Of a stretch of DNA of 51,330 bases, positions 9,659 through 18,779 are shown one piece after another. The DNA lies in NCBI GenBank assembly GCA_027306495.1, contig DAHUZQ010000147.1, positions 1-51,330 of the forward strand, given 5' to 3'. Under the pieces are notes generated by a model that was not told the DNA's origin, did no database searches, and worked only from the letters and a program-made list of their open reading frames with translations. The position numbers were made by a program, and so were the translations under genes. The DNA comes from Actinomycetota bacterium (GTDB taxonomy: Bacteria > Actinomycetota > Actinomycetes > Streptosporangiales > Streptosporangiaceae). How positions within the stretch are numbered: the stretch's first letter is position 1; every line of letters begins with the position of its first letter.

Positions 9659-10159
9659 TCAGTTCCCGGAGCGCCCGCTGTCCTCGCTGTCCGCGCCGGT
9701 CGTCGCCGCGGCTCCGTCCTCGCTCACCTGCCCGCCAGCCATGCCGTTGGCGGAGGCGCTCGCCCCGTTCATCCCGCTGGCGGGGGGGGCGTCCTCATCC
9801 ATATCGGCGGCTGAGGCGGCCGGCTCGTCCGATACGTCAGGGACAACTTCCATGATCGCCCGCTTCAGCATCCTGACCTTGACGCCAGGAGCCACCTCCA
9901 GCACCACATCGTTATCCTCGACCGCGACCACGGTCGCGTACATGCCCGCGGTCGTGCGGACCCGCGCGCCGGGTTCGACCCCACGCTGCATCTGCACCAT
10001 CTGGCGCTGCCGGTTGCGCTGTGGCCGGATCATGACGAAGTACATCAGCGCGAACAGCGCCACGATGATGATCAGGAATGTGTAGTTCCCTGCGCCGCTT
10101 GTCGAGGCGGCCGTCGAGGACGGCGATGGAGAAGCAGCCGCGAGGATCATGTGCCCCAT
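9659..10159 (-). CDS. yajC: Preprotein translocase subunit YajC
   Basis: Small single-pass membrane partner of SecDF, 166 residues. A Ser/Ala-rich N-terminus precedes one helix (about 26-46, FLIIIVALFALMYFVMI), then the diagnostic RPQRNRQRQM and GARVRTTAGMYATVVAVEDN sequence. The last 55 residues are acidic and Ala/Gly/Met-rich, unconserved, and extend the protein well beyond enterobacterial YajC (about 110 residues). Start ATG 10159 has AAGGA about 11 nt upstream; an ATG three codons in (10150) is an alternative. It is probably the first gene of yajC-secD-secF-apt. Confidence 0.93.
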   Translation of the reverse strand: MGHMILAAASPSPSSTAASTSGAGNYTFLIIIVALFALMYFVMIRPQRNRQRQMVQMQRGVEPGARVRTTAGMYATVVAVEDNDVVLEVAPGVKVRMLKRAIMEVVPDVSDEPAASAADMDEDAPPASGMNGASASANGMAGGQVSEDGAAATTGADSEDSGRSGN

Positions 10160-10220
10160 GCCAGGGGTTCCTTCCAGTTAGGGTGCGCGCCTTCGCTACG
10201 CGACCGGGCTTATCCAGCCA

Positions 10221-10237
10221 TGTGACCGGATGTCACA
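10221..10237. promoter_or_regulatory. Inverted repeat upstream of yajC
   Basis: TGTGAC and GTCACA (6-bp arms, 5-bp spacer) lie about 62 bp upstream of the yajC start, within the 247-bp gap between ruvB and yajC. The arms resemble a CRP/FNR-type half-site, but the TGTGA/TCACA spacing is one base longer than the classical site. It could equally be a hairpin. Nothing else in 10160-10406 is clearly assignable. Confidence 0.35.
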
Positions 10238-10406
10238 GTCAAGCGGCGGTCGCAGCCAACTGCCGAAGTGTAGCGGCGCGCACACGACGCACCAACAGGC
10301 TACGGCGTTCTGCGACTGATCGTGACATTCCCGCGACCTCGACGGCTGACCCCTCCGGGGGGAAGGGCGCCGCCGCCCTCGCTGGGGTCCGTCCACTCCG
10401 CTCAGC

Positions 10407-11456
10407 TCAGCCGAAGAGCGTCCCCGGCATGGCGAGCCCGGGCTGTGCCGGCGGCTCCAGGCCGAGATGCTCCCACGCCGCGGCCGTCGCCACCCGGCCA
10501 CGCGGGGTCCGCGCGATCAGCCCTGCCCGGACCAGGAACGGCTCGGCCACCACCTCGACCGTTTCCGCCTCCTCGCCCACCGCGACGGCGAGCGTGGAGA
10601 GCCCGACCGGCCCGCCGCCGAACCGGCCGATCAGGGCGCCGAGCACGGCCCGGTCCAGGCGGTCCAGTCCCTGCTCATCCACCTCGTACAACTCCAGCGC
10701 GGACCGGGCGAGGCCGAGTGTCACGAACCCGTCCGCACGGACTTCGGCGAAGTCACGCACCCGCCGCAGCAACCGGTTGGCGATCCGGGGCGTCCCCCGG
10801 GAGCGGGCGGCGATCTCCCGCCCGCCGTCGTCGGCGATCCGCACGCCAAGCAAGCCGGCCGACCGGGCGATGATGACCTCGAGTTCGTCGGGCTCGTAGA
10901 AGTCCAGGTGGGCGGTGAACCCGAACCTGTCACGCAGCGGAGCGGGCAGCAGTCCGGCCCGGGTCGTCGCGCCCACCAGCGTGAACGGCGCGATCTCCAG
11001 CGGGATGGTGGTGGCGCCCGGCCCCTTGCCGACCACCACGTCCACCCGGAAGTCCTCCATGGCCAGGTAGAGCATCTCCTCAGCCGGGCGGGCCAGCCGG
11101 TGAATCTCGTCGATGAAGATGACCTCGCCCTCGGTAAGGGTCGACAGCACCGCCGCCAGGTCGCCGGCGCGCTCGATAGCCGGACCGCTGGTGATCCGCA
11201 TCGGTGCGGCAAGCTCCGCCGCGATGATCATGGCGATGGTCGTCTTGCCGAGCCCGGGTGGGCCGGAGAGCAGGACATGGTCCGGCGTGCGGCCCCGCCG
11301 GCGGGCACCTTCCAGCACCAGCGCGAGCTGTTCCCGGACACGGGTCTGCCCGATCAGGTCAGCCAGGCGCTTGGGGCGCAGGGTGCTCTCGATGAGCCGT
11401 TCGTCGGCCTCCGCGAACGGGGAGACCAGGCCCTCACTGTCAGCCGCACCGGTCAT
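10407..11456 (-). CDS. ruvB: Holliday junction branch migration ATPase RuvB
   Basis: AAA+ motor of the RuvABC resolvasome, 349 residues. Walker A is GPPGLGKTT (about 64-72), Walker [11 protein letters not shown], sensor 1 GATTRAGLL, the Arg-finger region APLRDRFG, and a C-terminal winged-helix domain with the RTPRGRVAT element. The N-terminus has the family sequence [16 protein letters not shown]. Length is standard. ATG 11456 overlaps the ruvA stop by 4 bp, giving a ruvC-ruvA-ruvB operon with both junctions translationally coupled. Confidence 0.97.
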   Translation of the reverse strand: MTGAADSEGLVSPFAEADERLIESTLRPKRLADLIGQTRVREQLALVLEGARRRGRTPDHVLLSGPPGLGKTTIAMIIAAELAAPMRITSGPAIERAGDLAAVLSTLTEGEVIFIDEIHRLARPAEEMLYLAMEDFRVDVVVGKGPGATTIPLEIAPFTLVGATTRAGLLPAPLRDRFGFTAHLDFYEPDELEVIIARSAGLLGVRIADDGGREIAARSRGTPRIANRLLRRVRDFAEVRADGFVTLGLARSALELYEVDEQGLDRLDRAVLGALIGRFGGGPVGLSTLAVAVGEEAETVEVVAEPFLVRAGLIARTPRGRVATAAAWEHLGLEPPAQPGLAMPGTLFG

Positions 11457-12265
11457 GCGCGGCTCAGCTTGCGCAGCGCCGCCCGCAGCACCGTGGCCAC
11501 GTCGACGGCCTCGTCCTGCCCGTCCGGATCAGCGCCTGATCCGGACGCGCCCCCCGATCCGCCCGCACCCGGCCCGTCCGGATCAGCGCCCGATCCGCCG
11601 GCGCCCCCCGATCCGCCCGCACCCGGCCCGTCCGCTCTCTCCGGCCGGCCCACGCTTCCCGATCCGTTCAGGCCCGATCCGCCGACCGCATCCACCTGCT
11701 GACGCAGGGCCGCTTCGGCGGCCATGTCCGCTTCGACGGCACTGATCGCCAGATCCGCCTCGCGGGCCTGCCAGCCCAGGTTCATCAGCCCCGCGCGGAC
11801 CTGATCGCGCCAGGCGGCCGCCCCGGCAGGCCGGCCGGCGGGTGCTTGCACCGCCCCGTCAGCCACCGCGCCCAGCCGCCCGGCAAGTTCGAGGATGATC
11901 CGCTGTGCTCCCTTGCGGCCGATACCGGGCACCGCGACCAGTGCCCCGACGTCTTCGGTGGCCACGGCCCGCCGCAGCGCCTCGGGTGAGAGCACTGCCA
12001 GCATCGCCTGGGCCAGCTTGGGGCCCACTCCGGCGGCGGTCTGCAGGATCTCGAAGACGTCGCGCTCGCCGCTGGTGGCGAAACCGTACAGGGTCAGCGA
12101 ATCCTCCCGGACGACCAGCGAGGTGGCCACCCTGGCCGGCTGTTCGGGCCGCAGCGAGGCCAGCGTCGCGGGCGTGCAGAGCACCCGCAGGCCGACCCCA
12201 CCGACCTCGATCACCGCGCAGTCGGCGCCGACCTGTGCCACCACGCCGTTCACATGAGAAATCAT
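11453..12265 (-). CDS. ruvA: Holliday junction DNA helicase subunit RuvA
   Basis: Junction-binding subunit that loads RuvB, 270 residues. Domain I (OB fold) starts [13 protein letters not shown]; domain II carries the helix-hairpin-helix segments [13 protein letters not shown] and [14 protein letters not shown]; domain III at the C-terminus ([15 protein letters not shown]) contacts RuvB. The protein is about 70 residues longer than usual because the flexible II-III linker holds an 18-residue Gly/Ser/Asp/Pro tandem repeat. ATG 12265 overlaps the ruvC stop (ATGA); longer in-frame readings just run antisense-free into ruvC sequence and are not supported. Confidence 0.96.
   Translation of the reverse strand: MISHVNGVVAQVGADCAVIEVGGVGLRVLCTPATLASLRPEQPARVATSLVVREDSLTLYGFATSGERDVFEILQTAAGVGPKLAQAMLAVLSPEALRRAVATEDVGALVAVPGIGRKGAQRIILELAGRLGAVADGAVQAPAGRPAGAAAWRDQVRAGLMNLGWQAREADLAISAVEADMAAEAALRQQVDAVGGSGLNGSGSVGRPERADGPGAGGSGGAGGSGADPDGPGAGGSGGASGSGADPDGQDEAVDVATVLRAALRKLSRA
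11519..11634. repeat. 54-bp in-frame tandem repeat in the ruvA linker
   Basis: Units beginning CCCGTCCGGATCAGCGCC start at 11519 and 11573, with a partial third at 11627. They encode an 18-residue Gly/Ser/Ala/Asp/Pro motif twice plus a fragment. The two units differ at only a few positions, which suggests recent duplication or active homogenisation. Confidence 0.88.
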
Positions 12266-12744
12266 CGCCGTGCCCCACCGCGCCAGAGGTGACAGATGGC
12301 CAGCCCGAGTGCGTCCGCGGTGTCGGCGGGCCGGGGCGGGGTGTCCAGCCGCAGCAGGCGCATCACCATGGTGGCCACCTGTGCCTTGTCGGCCCGGCCG
12401 TTGCCGGTGACCGCGGCCTTCACCTCGCTCGGCGTGTGCAGGGCGACGGGCAGGCCGCGCCGCGCCGCGCAGATGATCGCCACCGCCCCCGCCTGGGCCG
12501 TCCCCATCACCGTCCGCACGTTGTGCTGGCTGAAGACGCGCTCCACCGCCACCGCGTCCGGGTGGTGGGCGCTCAGCCACTCATCCACGGCGGCGTCCAG
12601 GGCCAGCAACCGGTCGGCGATGTCGGCCTGCGGTGATGTGCGGATCACATCGGCGGCCACCAGGGCCGGGGCCCGGCCCGGCACGCCTTCGACGACCCCG
12701 ATTCCGCATCTGGTCAGCCCCGGGTCGACGCCGAGCACCCGCAT
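12262..12744 (-). CDS. ruvC: Crossover junction endodeoxyribonuclease RuvC
   Basis: Holliday junction resolvase, 160 residues from ATG 12744. The RNase-H-like core is evident: [10 protein letters not shown] (first catalytic Asp), [20 protein letters not shown] (catalytic Glu), [18 protein letters not shown], and the terminal acidic pair region [12 protein letters not shown]. The reading frame stays open for 51 more codons upstream, but that part is Cys/Arg/Ser-rich, unlike any RuvC, and the family start MRVLGVDPG coincides with a GTGAGGAC just upstream. It is first in ruvC-ruvA-ruvB and lies about 200 bp downstream of yebC. Confidence 0.95.
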   Translation of the reverse strand: MRVLGVDPGLTRCGIGVVEGVPGRAPALVAADVIRTSPQADIADRLLALDAAVDEWLSAHHPDAVAVERVFSQHNVRTVMGTAQAGAVAIICAARRGLPVALHTPSEVKAAVTGNGRADKAQVATMVMRLLRLDTPPRPADTADALGLAICHLWRGGARR

Positions 12745-12941
12745 GTCCTCACCGTCCCGGCAACGCCTGCACGAACACCTGTTCGGCAGCGACTGTACCG
12801 GCCCGGCCCGCCCGTCGCGGGTCAAGCTGGGGCGTGTTCCCCATGATCCTGTAGGACTTTCAGTCGCACATGCCGAGAATCCTTCATGATCATGCAACCG
12901 CGGGCCGGCGCCGGACGCCGTCGGGCAGTGCCCGTCCCGCC

Positions 12942-13697
12942 TCAGCCGGCGAGGTTCTCCATCACCTCGTCGGGGACCGAGTAATTGGCGTACACGTCCT
13001 GCACGTCGTCGGAGTCCTCAAGCGCCTCGATCAGCCGGAACACCCGCCTGGCCTGATCCTCTTCCAGTCCCACCTCGACCGCGGGCAGGAACGCCGCCTC
13101 GGCGGACTCATACTCCAGCCCGGCCCGTTCAATAGCGGCCCGCACGCCGGACAGGTCGTGCGCCTCACTGATCACCTCGAACGTCTCCCCGAGGTCGTTC
13201 ACTTCCTCCGCGCCGGCGTCGAGCACCGCGGCGAGCACGTCGTCCTCGCTGACGCTGTCGGCCTTGGTGACCAGCACGACACCCTTGCGGTGGAACAGGT
13301 ACGACACCGACCCGGGGTCCGCCATCGAACCGCCGTTGCGGGTGAACGCGGCGCGCACGTCGGCGGCGGCCCGGTTGCGGTTGTCGGTCAGGCACTCGAC
13401 CAGGACCGCCACGCCGCCGGGCGCATACCCCTCGTAGGTGATGCTCTCGTAGGTGGCGCCGCCCGCCTCGAGGCCGGCCCCGCGCCGGATCGCCCGGTCG
13501 ATGTTGTCATTGGGGACCGAGTTCTTTTTCGCCTTCTGGACCGCGTCGTACAGGGTGGGGTTGCCGGCCGGATCGGAGCCGCCGCTGCGCGCCGCCACCT
13601 CGACGTTCTTGATCAGCTTCGCGAAGAGCTTGCCCCGCTTGGCGTCGACCACCGCCTTCTTGTGCTTGGTCGTCGCCCACTTGGAATGGCCACTCAT
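12942..13697 (-). CDS. yebC: YebC/PmpR-family DNA-binding protein
   Basis: YebC/TACO1 family, 251 residues, canonical from its first residues ([14 protein letters not shown]). Other landmarks are [56 protein letters not shown] and [15 protein letters not shown]. Members act as transcription regulators or as translation factors relieving ribosome stalling at proline stretches; sequence alone does not say which here. ATG 13697 overlaps the pdxT stop by 4 bp (ATGA), so the pair is co-translated, an arrangement shared with mycobacteria. Confidence 0.95.
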   Translation of the reverse strand: MSGHSKWATTKHKKAVVDAKRGKLFAKLIKNVEVAARSGGSDPAGNPTLYDAVQKAKKNSVPNDNIDRAIRRGAGLEAGGATYESITYEGYAPGGVAVLVECLTDNRNRAAADVRAAFTRNGGSMADPGSVSYLFHRKGVVLVTKADSVSEDDVLAAVLDAGAEEVNDLGETFEVISEAHDLSGVRAAIERAGLEYESAEAAFLPAVEVGLEEDQARRVFRLIEALEDSDDVQDVYANYSVPDEVMENLAG

Positions 13698-14302
13698 GTC
13701 CGTTCCCTCACGATGTCAACGAAGTGCCGGTGGACGCGCGCATCGCCCGTCAGCTCAGGATGGAAGGCGGTGGCGAGCAATGGCCCTTGCCGGACCGCGA
13801 CGATCCTACCGGTGGCGGACTCGGTGCCCAGGATCTCCACCGCCGGCCCGGCCTCCTCCACCCACGGCGCGCGGATGAATATGGCACGGAACGGCTGCCC
13901 GGGCGGGCCGGCGACATCAGTCAGCTCGATGTCACTTTCGAACGAATCGACCTGCCTGCCGAACGCGTTCCGCCGGACCGTCATGTCGATGCCGCCGAAT
14001 GTTTCCTGGCCGCCGATGCCATCCCGGAGCCGGTCCGCGAGCATGATCATCCCAGCGCATGAGCCGAACGCGGGGAGCCCGCCGGCCAGCCGTTTGCGCA
14101 GCGGTTCGGAGAGATCGAAGGCACGGGCCAGCTTCCAGATCGTGGTCGACTCCCCGCCCGGGATGACCAGTCCGTCGATGGCGTCCAGTTCGTCCGGGCG
14201 GCGTACCCGCACCGCGCGGGCGCCTGCCTCACCCAGTGCCCGGACGTGCTCCACCACATCGCCCTGGATCGCGAGCACGCCGATCACCGGCACCGGGCCC
14301 AC
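13694..14302 (-). CDS. pdxT: Pyridoxal 5'-phosphate synthase glutaminase subunit PdxT
   Basis: Class-I-like glutamine amidotransferase of 202 residues that releases ammonia for PdxS in the DXP-independent PLP pathway. [11 protein letters not shown], the nucleophile context [10 protein letters not shown], and the catalytic His/Glu in FHPELTGD are all present; the N-terminus [13 protein letters not shown] is typical. Start is GTG 14302 because GGAGG precedes it by 7 nt; the frame stays open to 14533 but that extension is unconserved. PdxS is encoded 4.5 kb away on the same strand, separated by the glycosyltransferase/debranching operon and merR. Confidence 0.95.
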   Translation of the reverse strand: MGPVPVIGVLAIQGDVVEHVRALGEAGARAVRVRRPDELDAIDGLVIPGGESTTIWKLARAFDLSEPLRKRLAGGLPAFGSCAGMIMLADRLRDGIGGQETFGGIDMTVRRNAFGRQVDSFESDIELTDVAGPPGQPFRAIFIRAPWVEEAGPAVEILGTESATGRIVAVRQGPLLATAFHPELTGDARVHRHFVDIVRERT

Positions 14303-14498
14303 CCGAACACCTCCATCCCCACCGTCTGCTCTCTGAGCGTAGCGAGCCCGCCATGGTGCGCCGGCTGGCCCCGGGGCAGCAACCCCGATCGCCCAGCCCC
14401 TCCTATCACGTCGTTCGGCCATGATCGCCGGAATCTTGTCCCGATTCGATGGTCGAAACCGGTGAAATGAAGCGGCTGAAGCCACTCGCTGGTTGCAG

Positions 14499-14520
14499 CC
14501 GCCCGCCCGGCGGCGGGCGG
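14499..14520 (-). terminator. Candidate terminator after the debranching-enzyme gene
   Basis: Nine-bp perfect stem (CCGCCCGCC / GGCGGGCGG) with loop CGGC, 17 bp beyond the stop at 14537. No U-run follows, as is common in actinobacteria. It overlaps an alternative GCGGCTG/CAGCCGC pairing (14472-14478 with 14496-14502). It would separate the glycosyltransferase operon from pdxT-yebC. Confidence 0.5.
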
Positions 14521-14536
14521 GCGCGGCGGTCACGAA

Positions 14537-16762
14537 TCAGAGCTCGCAGACCCAGCCCTCCGGCAGGCCGGCGACCTCTGCGTGCTCCCCGCTGGCGGTC
14601 AGCGTGATCCAGGCGGGGCCGAGTTGCAGGCCCGCCACAGTGACGCTGCCCCACCGCCGCGGGAGCCGGGGAGTCAGCCGCAGCGTGCGGGCCGGCACGT
14701 CCGGCCGCAGTCCCAGGAACGAGGTGATCAGCAGCAGTGGCGCCGCGCTGGCCCACGCCTGCGGCGAGCACGCGGTCGGATAGGGCACCGGGGGGCTGAA
14801 CCGGGACCGCGGGAAGCCGCAGTACAGTTCCGGCGGGCGGAATCCCAGCGCGGCAGCACCATCGAGCAGGCCGCCCGCGAGGCGCTCCGCCAGGTCCCGG
14901 GCACCGGGCAGGTGACCGTACCGGAGCAGGCCGGCCACACATATCGCCGTGTCGTGGGGCCATACCGAGCCGTTGTGGTAGCTCATCGGGTTGTATGCGC
15001 CCATGCTCACGCCCAGTGTCCGCAGGCCGTAGCCGCTGTCCATCTCCTCGCCCCGGAACTTCTCGATCAGCACCGCCGCGTGCTCATCGGTCGCGATCCC
15101 GGTCCACAGGCAGTGCCCGCAGTTGCTGGCCAGCGCATCCACCGGCCGCTTGTCGCCATCGAGTGCGACCGCGTACCAGCCACGATCGCCGAGCCAGAAC
15201 CGCTCCAGGAAGCACTCCCGCAACCGCGCCGCCCGGTCGCGGCAGGTAGCGGCCCGCTCCGGGTCGCCGAAGCCCTCCGCGAGTTCTGCCCTGGCCAGCC
15301 AGGCGGCGTACACATACGCCTGGACCTCGCACAGCGCCAGCGGCGGATGGGCGATCCGGCCGTCGGCGTAGTTGATGCCGTCGTCGCTGTCCTTCCAGCC
15401 CTGGTTGACCAGGCCCCGGTCGGTTGCGCGCTGGTACTCCACGAAGCCGTCCCCGTCCCGGTCGCCGTATTGCTCGATCCATTCCAGTGCCCGGTCGGCG
15501 GCCGGGAGCAGGTCGGCGATCGCATCCGGGCTGGCACCCCAGCGCCAGGTCTGGGCGAGGGTCATGACGAACAGCGGCGAGGCGTCGACGGTCCCGTAGT
15601 AGTGGCCCCCGCCGACGCCGGGACGGTCCGGCCCGCGCCGCAGTTCGTGCAGGATGCGGCCGGGCTGCTCCTCGGTCACGGGATCGGATTCGCGCCCCTG
15701 GCAGACAGCCAGCGCCTGTAGGGTGCCGAGCGCGACGCTCGGGTCCAGCGGCAGCGCCATCGAGGCGCTGATCAGGCTGTCCCGGCCGAACAGGGTCATG
15801 AACCAGGGGGCGCCGGCGGCATAGAACGGGCCTTTGCCGTGGCCGGTCCCCCGGATCCGCAGCGCGCCCAGATCACGGCCGACGTAGGAGAGCACCCGGT
15901 CGAGCAGCGGATGTTCGCTGCGGATGACCGTCAGGTCCGGGTGCACCTTGCGGGCGGCTTCCTCCGCGCGGCGCTGATCACCCGGGGCAAGCTCGCCGCG
16001 GGCCCGGTGGCCGGGCCGCCCGGTGGGCGGCCCGGCCGACGGTTCGGCCGTCACCTCGGTGGCCCATCGCCCCCGCGCCGGGATCACGATGCGCCACAGC
16101 AGCGCCTCCGCGGTGATCAGCGGCTCGGCGGTGGCGCTCACCCGGACCATCCGGTTGCCGTCACCCTGGTGGCGCAGCACCAGGTCCGCCGGGGTGACGA
16201 CGGGGACCGCCCGCGATGCCGCACCCAGCGCCCGCCCCTCCTTGACCGAGAACAGGTCGGCGAAATCCGCTCCCACGTGCAGCGACACGATGACCGAGGT
16301 GGCCTCGCCGCTCAGGTTCTCCAGTGTGATCGTCTCCCAGAGCGCGCCGGAGACCAGCCGGTCCCGGACCACCAGCAGGGTGCTGTCCGGCACTGGGGGC
16401 ATCGGTGCCCGGCGGGAGATGAATCGGCCCGTGAACGCCTCCCGCCCGGCCGCTACCGACAGCAGCAGTGGGCTGTCGCCGTCCAGCCGCAACTGCCAGC
16501 GCGAGATCACCCGGGCGTCGCGGTGGAACAGGCCATGTGGCTTGTCGGGCTGGATATCCCCGTTGCCGGCGGACATGCAGAAGGTGGTGCCCTCCACCAG
16601 CGTGATCTCGTCGGATTCGGTCGCGATGGGGGCTTCGGCGCCGGGCACGGCGCCGAAGCCGACTGGCGGCGGGGAGGCGGAGACGTTCCTGGCGGCCGGC
16701 CTGGCCTGGGGGGGAGCCGGGCCACGTTGGGGCGGCGGGGGGCCGGGCAAGGCTGGTGTCAC
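14537..16762 (-). CDS. Glycogen-debranching-type amylo-alpha-1,6-glucosidase
   Basis: About 741 residues. An N-terminal beta-sandwich of the debranching-enzyme N-domain type (about 40-240: VEGTTFCMSAGNGDI, GLFHRDARVISRW) precedes an (alpha/alpha)6 barrel. Barrel motifs are LFGRDSLISASMALPL, YYGTVDASPLFVM, DSDDGINYADGRI, SNCGHCLWTGI and SYHNGSVWPHDTAI. It likely hydrolyses alpha-glucosidic links in an oligosaccharide or glycogen-like substrate; exact specificity is open. GTG 16762 overlaps the upstream glycosyltransferase stop (GTGA) with GGGGG 6 nt upstream; ATG 16795 is an alternative. A Pro/Ala-rich leader of about 30 residues is non-conserved. Confidence 0.88.
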   Translation of the reverse strand: MTPALPGPPPPQRGPAPPQARPAARNVSASPPPVGFGAVPGAEAPIATESDEITLVEGTTFCMSAGNGDIQPDKPHGLFHRDARVISRWQLRLDGDSPLLLSVAAGREAFTGRFISRRAPMPPVPDSTLLVVRDRLVSGALWETITLENLSGEATSVIVSLHVGADFADLFSVKEGRALGAASRAVPVVTPADLVLRHQGDGNRMVRVSATAEPLITAEALLWRIVIPARGRWATEVTAEPSAGPPTGRPGHRARGELAPGDQRRAEEAARKVHPDLTVIRSEHPLLDRVLSYVGRDLGALRIRGTGHGKGPFYAAGAPWFMTLFGRDSLISASMALPLDPSVALGTLQALAVCQGRESDPVTEEQPGRILHELRRGPDRPGVGGGHYYGTVDASPLFVMTLAQTWRWGASPDAIADLLPAADRALEWIEQYGDRDGDGFVEYQRATDRGLVNQGWKDSDDGINYADGRIAHPPLALCEVQAYVYAAWLARAELAEGFGDPERAATCRDRAARLRECFLERFWLGDRGWYAVALDGDKRPVDALASNCGHCLWTGIATDEHAAVLIEKFRGEEMDSGYGLRTLGVSMGAYNPMSYHNGSVWPHDTAICVAGLLRYGHLPGARDLAERLAGGLLDGAAALGFRPPELYCGFPRSRFSPPVPYPTACSPQAWASAAPLLLITSFLGLRPDVPARTLRLTPRLPRRWGSVTVAGLQLGPAWITLTASGEHAEVAGLPEGWVCEL

Positions 16763-18030
16763 ATTCGGCCCCCAGCGCGCATCCCTGGCTTCCACGGCCG
16801 GTCCTTGACCAGGGGGCGCTGGTGGCTGCGACGGCGGGTCACACCGGCCACCGTCATGGTGTGGCTCACCAGGTCATGCTGGCGGGCTGTGAGCAGCGAC
16901 CGGAACACGCCTTCGTAGCCGGCGGCGAGCATCTGGGCGCTGAAAGACTGGGCCACGTGAGCGCGGCAGGCGTACGGATCGATGTCGCCGCTGTCACGGA
17001 TCGCCCCCGATAGCTGGCCGGCTTCGTCACAGATGATCCCGGTCACCTCATGCCGCACCACCTCCGGGACCGCTCCCGCGCGCATCGCCACCACCGGCGT
17101 GCCACAGGCCATCGCCTCGATCATGACCATCCCGAACGGCTCCTCCCACTGGACCGGGAACAGCAGGCACGCCGCGTTGGCCAGCAGCTTGCGCTTGGCG
17201 TGTGCGTCGGCCACACCCAAAAACGTATCCTCCGGCCGCAGCCGTGGCATCACCTCTCCGTCGAGATATTTCTTCTCGACAGCCTCTTCGCACTTGCCTG
17301 CCAGGACCAGCGGCAGGCCGGCCTCATGGGCGGCTTCCAATGCCAGGTGGGCGCCCTTGTCCGGGCTGAACCGGCCCAGGAAGAGCGCATACGCCTGTTT
17401 CTGGCGGCGGAACGGGAAGCTCTCGACCCGGACCGCGTTGTGGACCCTCCCCACCCAGTTCAGGTCGGGAGCGAGGGTGCGCTGCCGGTCGCTGATCGCC
17501 ACCAGGTCTATGTCCTGGCCGAGTTCCCGGTAGAGCACCCCGAACTCGCGGTCGACCGGTCCGTGCGCGGTCACCACCGTGGGCAGGCCCAGCCCCGCGT
17601 AGATGGTGGCATTCACGGGGCCGCCCACGGTGTGCTCGTGGATCACGTCGATGCCGTCCCAGCGGGCCAGGCGCTGAATCGCGCGCCTGGTGAGCAGGAT
17701 GTTCATGATCTCCGGGTAGGCCTCGCCCAGCCGTTCGGGCAGGGTCCGATCCCAGAGCTGGACGTAGCGGGCCTTGGTCCGCTGCTTCCCAGCGCCGAGG
17801 ATCGTGACCTGGTGTCCCCGGGCCACCAGCTCGTCGGCCAGGTCTGCCACGACCGATTCGACTCCCCCGTACGCCGCCGGCGGGATGTCGAAGTAGGGAG
17901 GGACCACTTCCACGATGTGGAGCCGACGACGGCGGCCCAGTTCACTGGCGGTAGCCGACGTCTGCGCGTCCGGCTGCATCAGCGCCGGATGTGTGAGCAG
18001 CCCGGAACTTCCCCCGTTACCTGAAATCAC
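16759..18030 (-). CDS. GT4-family glycosyltransferase
   Basis: GT-B fold glycosyltransferase, 423 residues. The N-domain carries VVPPYFDIPPAAYGGVESVV, DVIHEHTVGGP and TVVTAHGP; the C-domain carries ALFLGRFSPDKGAHLALEA and the donor-site segment FPVQWEEPFGMVMIEAMACG, whose E-x7-E pattern is the retaining GT4 signature. Start is GTG 18030 with GGGGGAGG 5 nt upstream; the frame is open to 18453 but that extension runs antisense to merR. The acceptor is unknown. Coupling to the debranching-type glucosidase suggests making and trimming one glucan or oligosaccharide. A Thr/Arg-rich tail of about 35 residues follows the fold. Confidence 0.88.
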   Translation of the reverse strand: MISGNGGSSGLLTHPALMQPDAQTSATASELGRRRRLHIVEVVPPYFDIPPAAYGGVESVVADLADELVARGHQVTILGAGKQRTKARYVQLWDRTLPERLGEAYPEIMNILLTRRAIQRLARWDGIDVIHEHTVGGPVNATIYAGLGLPTVVTAHGPVDREFGVLYRELGQDIDLVAISDRQRTLAPDLNWVGRVHNAVRVESFPFRRQKQAYALFLGRFSPDKGAHLALEAAHEAGLPLVLAGKCEEAVEKKYLDGEVMPRLRPEDTFLGVADAHAKRKLLANAACLLFPVQWEEPFGMVMIEAMACGTPVVAMRAGAVPEVVRHEVTGIICDEAGQLSGAIRDSGDIDPYACRAHVAQSFSAQMLAAGYEGVFRSLLTARQHDLVSHTMTVAGVTRRRSHQRPLVKDRPWKPGMRAGGRM

Positions 18031-18337
18031 TTCAGCCTCCCCCGATGAGAGGGCGGACCGGCTCGTCACCCCCAGGGACAGGGCCATCGCCCACCAGGGG
18101 CGGTGCCCTTGACCGGTCAGCCCCCGACGCTCAGCACCGATCCGGCGTCCTCCCCCGCGGGCGCCGGCCACCCAGGCGCGTCCTTTCGTCCGATGTGCGC
18201 TGTTGCAGCCTGACCAGGACGGACATACCCTGAAATCTGCCCTCACTCCGAGAGGTTTCCACTTTTGTGGACAGACAGATACCTCTCGCATTGAGAGCCT
18301 ATAACTCCCTGTCGCAACGCCATGAGAGGGATGGCAG
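18031..18337. promoter_or_regulatory. Divergent control region with inverted repeats (glycosyltransferase / merR)
   Basis: This 307-bp gap separates the two divergent starts. Near merR it has GAGAGGT (18250-18256) and ACCTCTC (18281-18287), 24 bp apart, and a second pairing CTCTC (18283-18287) with GAGAG (18293-18297). Such symmetry is what a dimeric MerR protein would bind. A TATAAC hexamer at 18300-18305 could be a -10 box, but I see no convincing -35 at normal spacing. Confidence 0.45.
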
Positions 18338-18679
18338 GTGAAGCAACCCCCCGCGCGGCAGCCACCCGGCGGGCTCGCAGCCTTCGATGACGCCGACGCA
18401 CCGCTGTACTCGGTGGGCCAGGCAGCGCAGGCACTCGGCACCCACCCGGCCACGCTGCGGCGCCTCGACGCCGCCGGCGTGGTCAGCCCCGGGCGCAGCA
18501 GCGGTGGCCAGCGCCGCTACAGCAGGCATCAGATCGAGCGGGCTGCCCGGATCCAGGTGTACGTGACGGGCGGCACGAGCGTCGCACTCGCCGGTTACAT
18601 CGTGGACCTGGAGGACGAACTGCGGCTGACCCGTCAGAAGCTCCGCAAAGCACAGCATGACCGGCGGACCGACCGCTGA
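18338..18679 (+). CDS. MerR-family transcriptional regulator
   Basis: Small MerR-type regulator, 113 residues. The winged-helix domain spans about 23-90 (YSVGQAAQALGTHPATLRRL, VVSPGRSSGGQRRYSRHQIE), followed by a short helix with LEDELRLTRQKLRKA acting as the dimerisation coiled coil. There is no effector domain and no Cys ligand set, so it belongs to the short HspR-like class rather than the metal or drug sensors. Start is GTG 18338 with GAGAGGG 7 nt upstream. It is divergent from the glycosyltransferase operon across a region with inverted repeats, so autoregulation and control of that operon are plausible. Confidence 0.85.
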   Translation: MKQPPARQPPGGLAAFDDADAPLYSVGQAAQALGTHPATLRRLDAAGVVSPGRSSGGQRRYSRHQIERAARIQVYVTGGTSVALAGYIVDLEDELRLTRQKLRKAQHDRRTDR

Positions 18680-18779
18680 CCGGCGGCCGGCAGGTTCCAG
18701 GCACCGCCGGGATACCAGCCCGGGACGGTCACCGACCGCGGCGGGTTGCCGCCGGCCCGCGTTGCCCGCCTGAGGAGGG

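Noticed and set aside
10221-10237. A canonical CRP binding site
   Set aside because: The arms fit, but the spacer between TGTGA and TCACA is 7 rather than 6 nt, so I listed it only as an inverted repeat.
12870-14336. A 488-codon plus-strand frame opposite yebC and pdxT
   Set aside because: Antisense shadow of two conserved genes.
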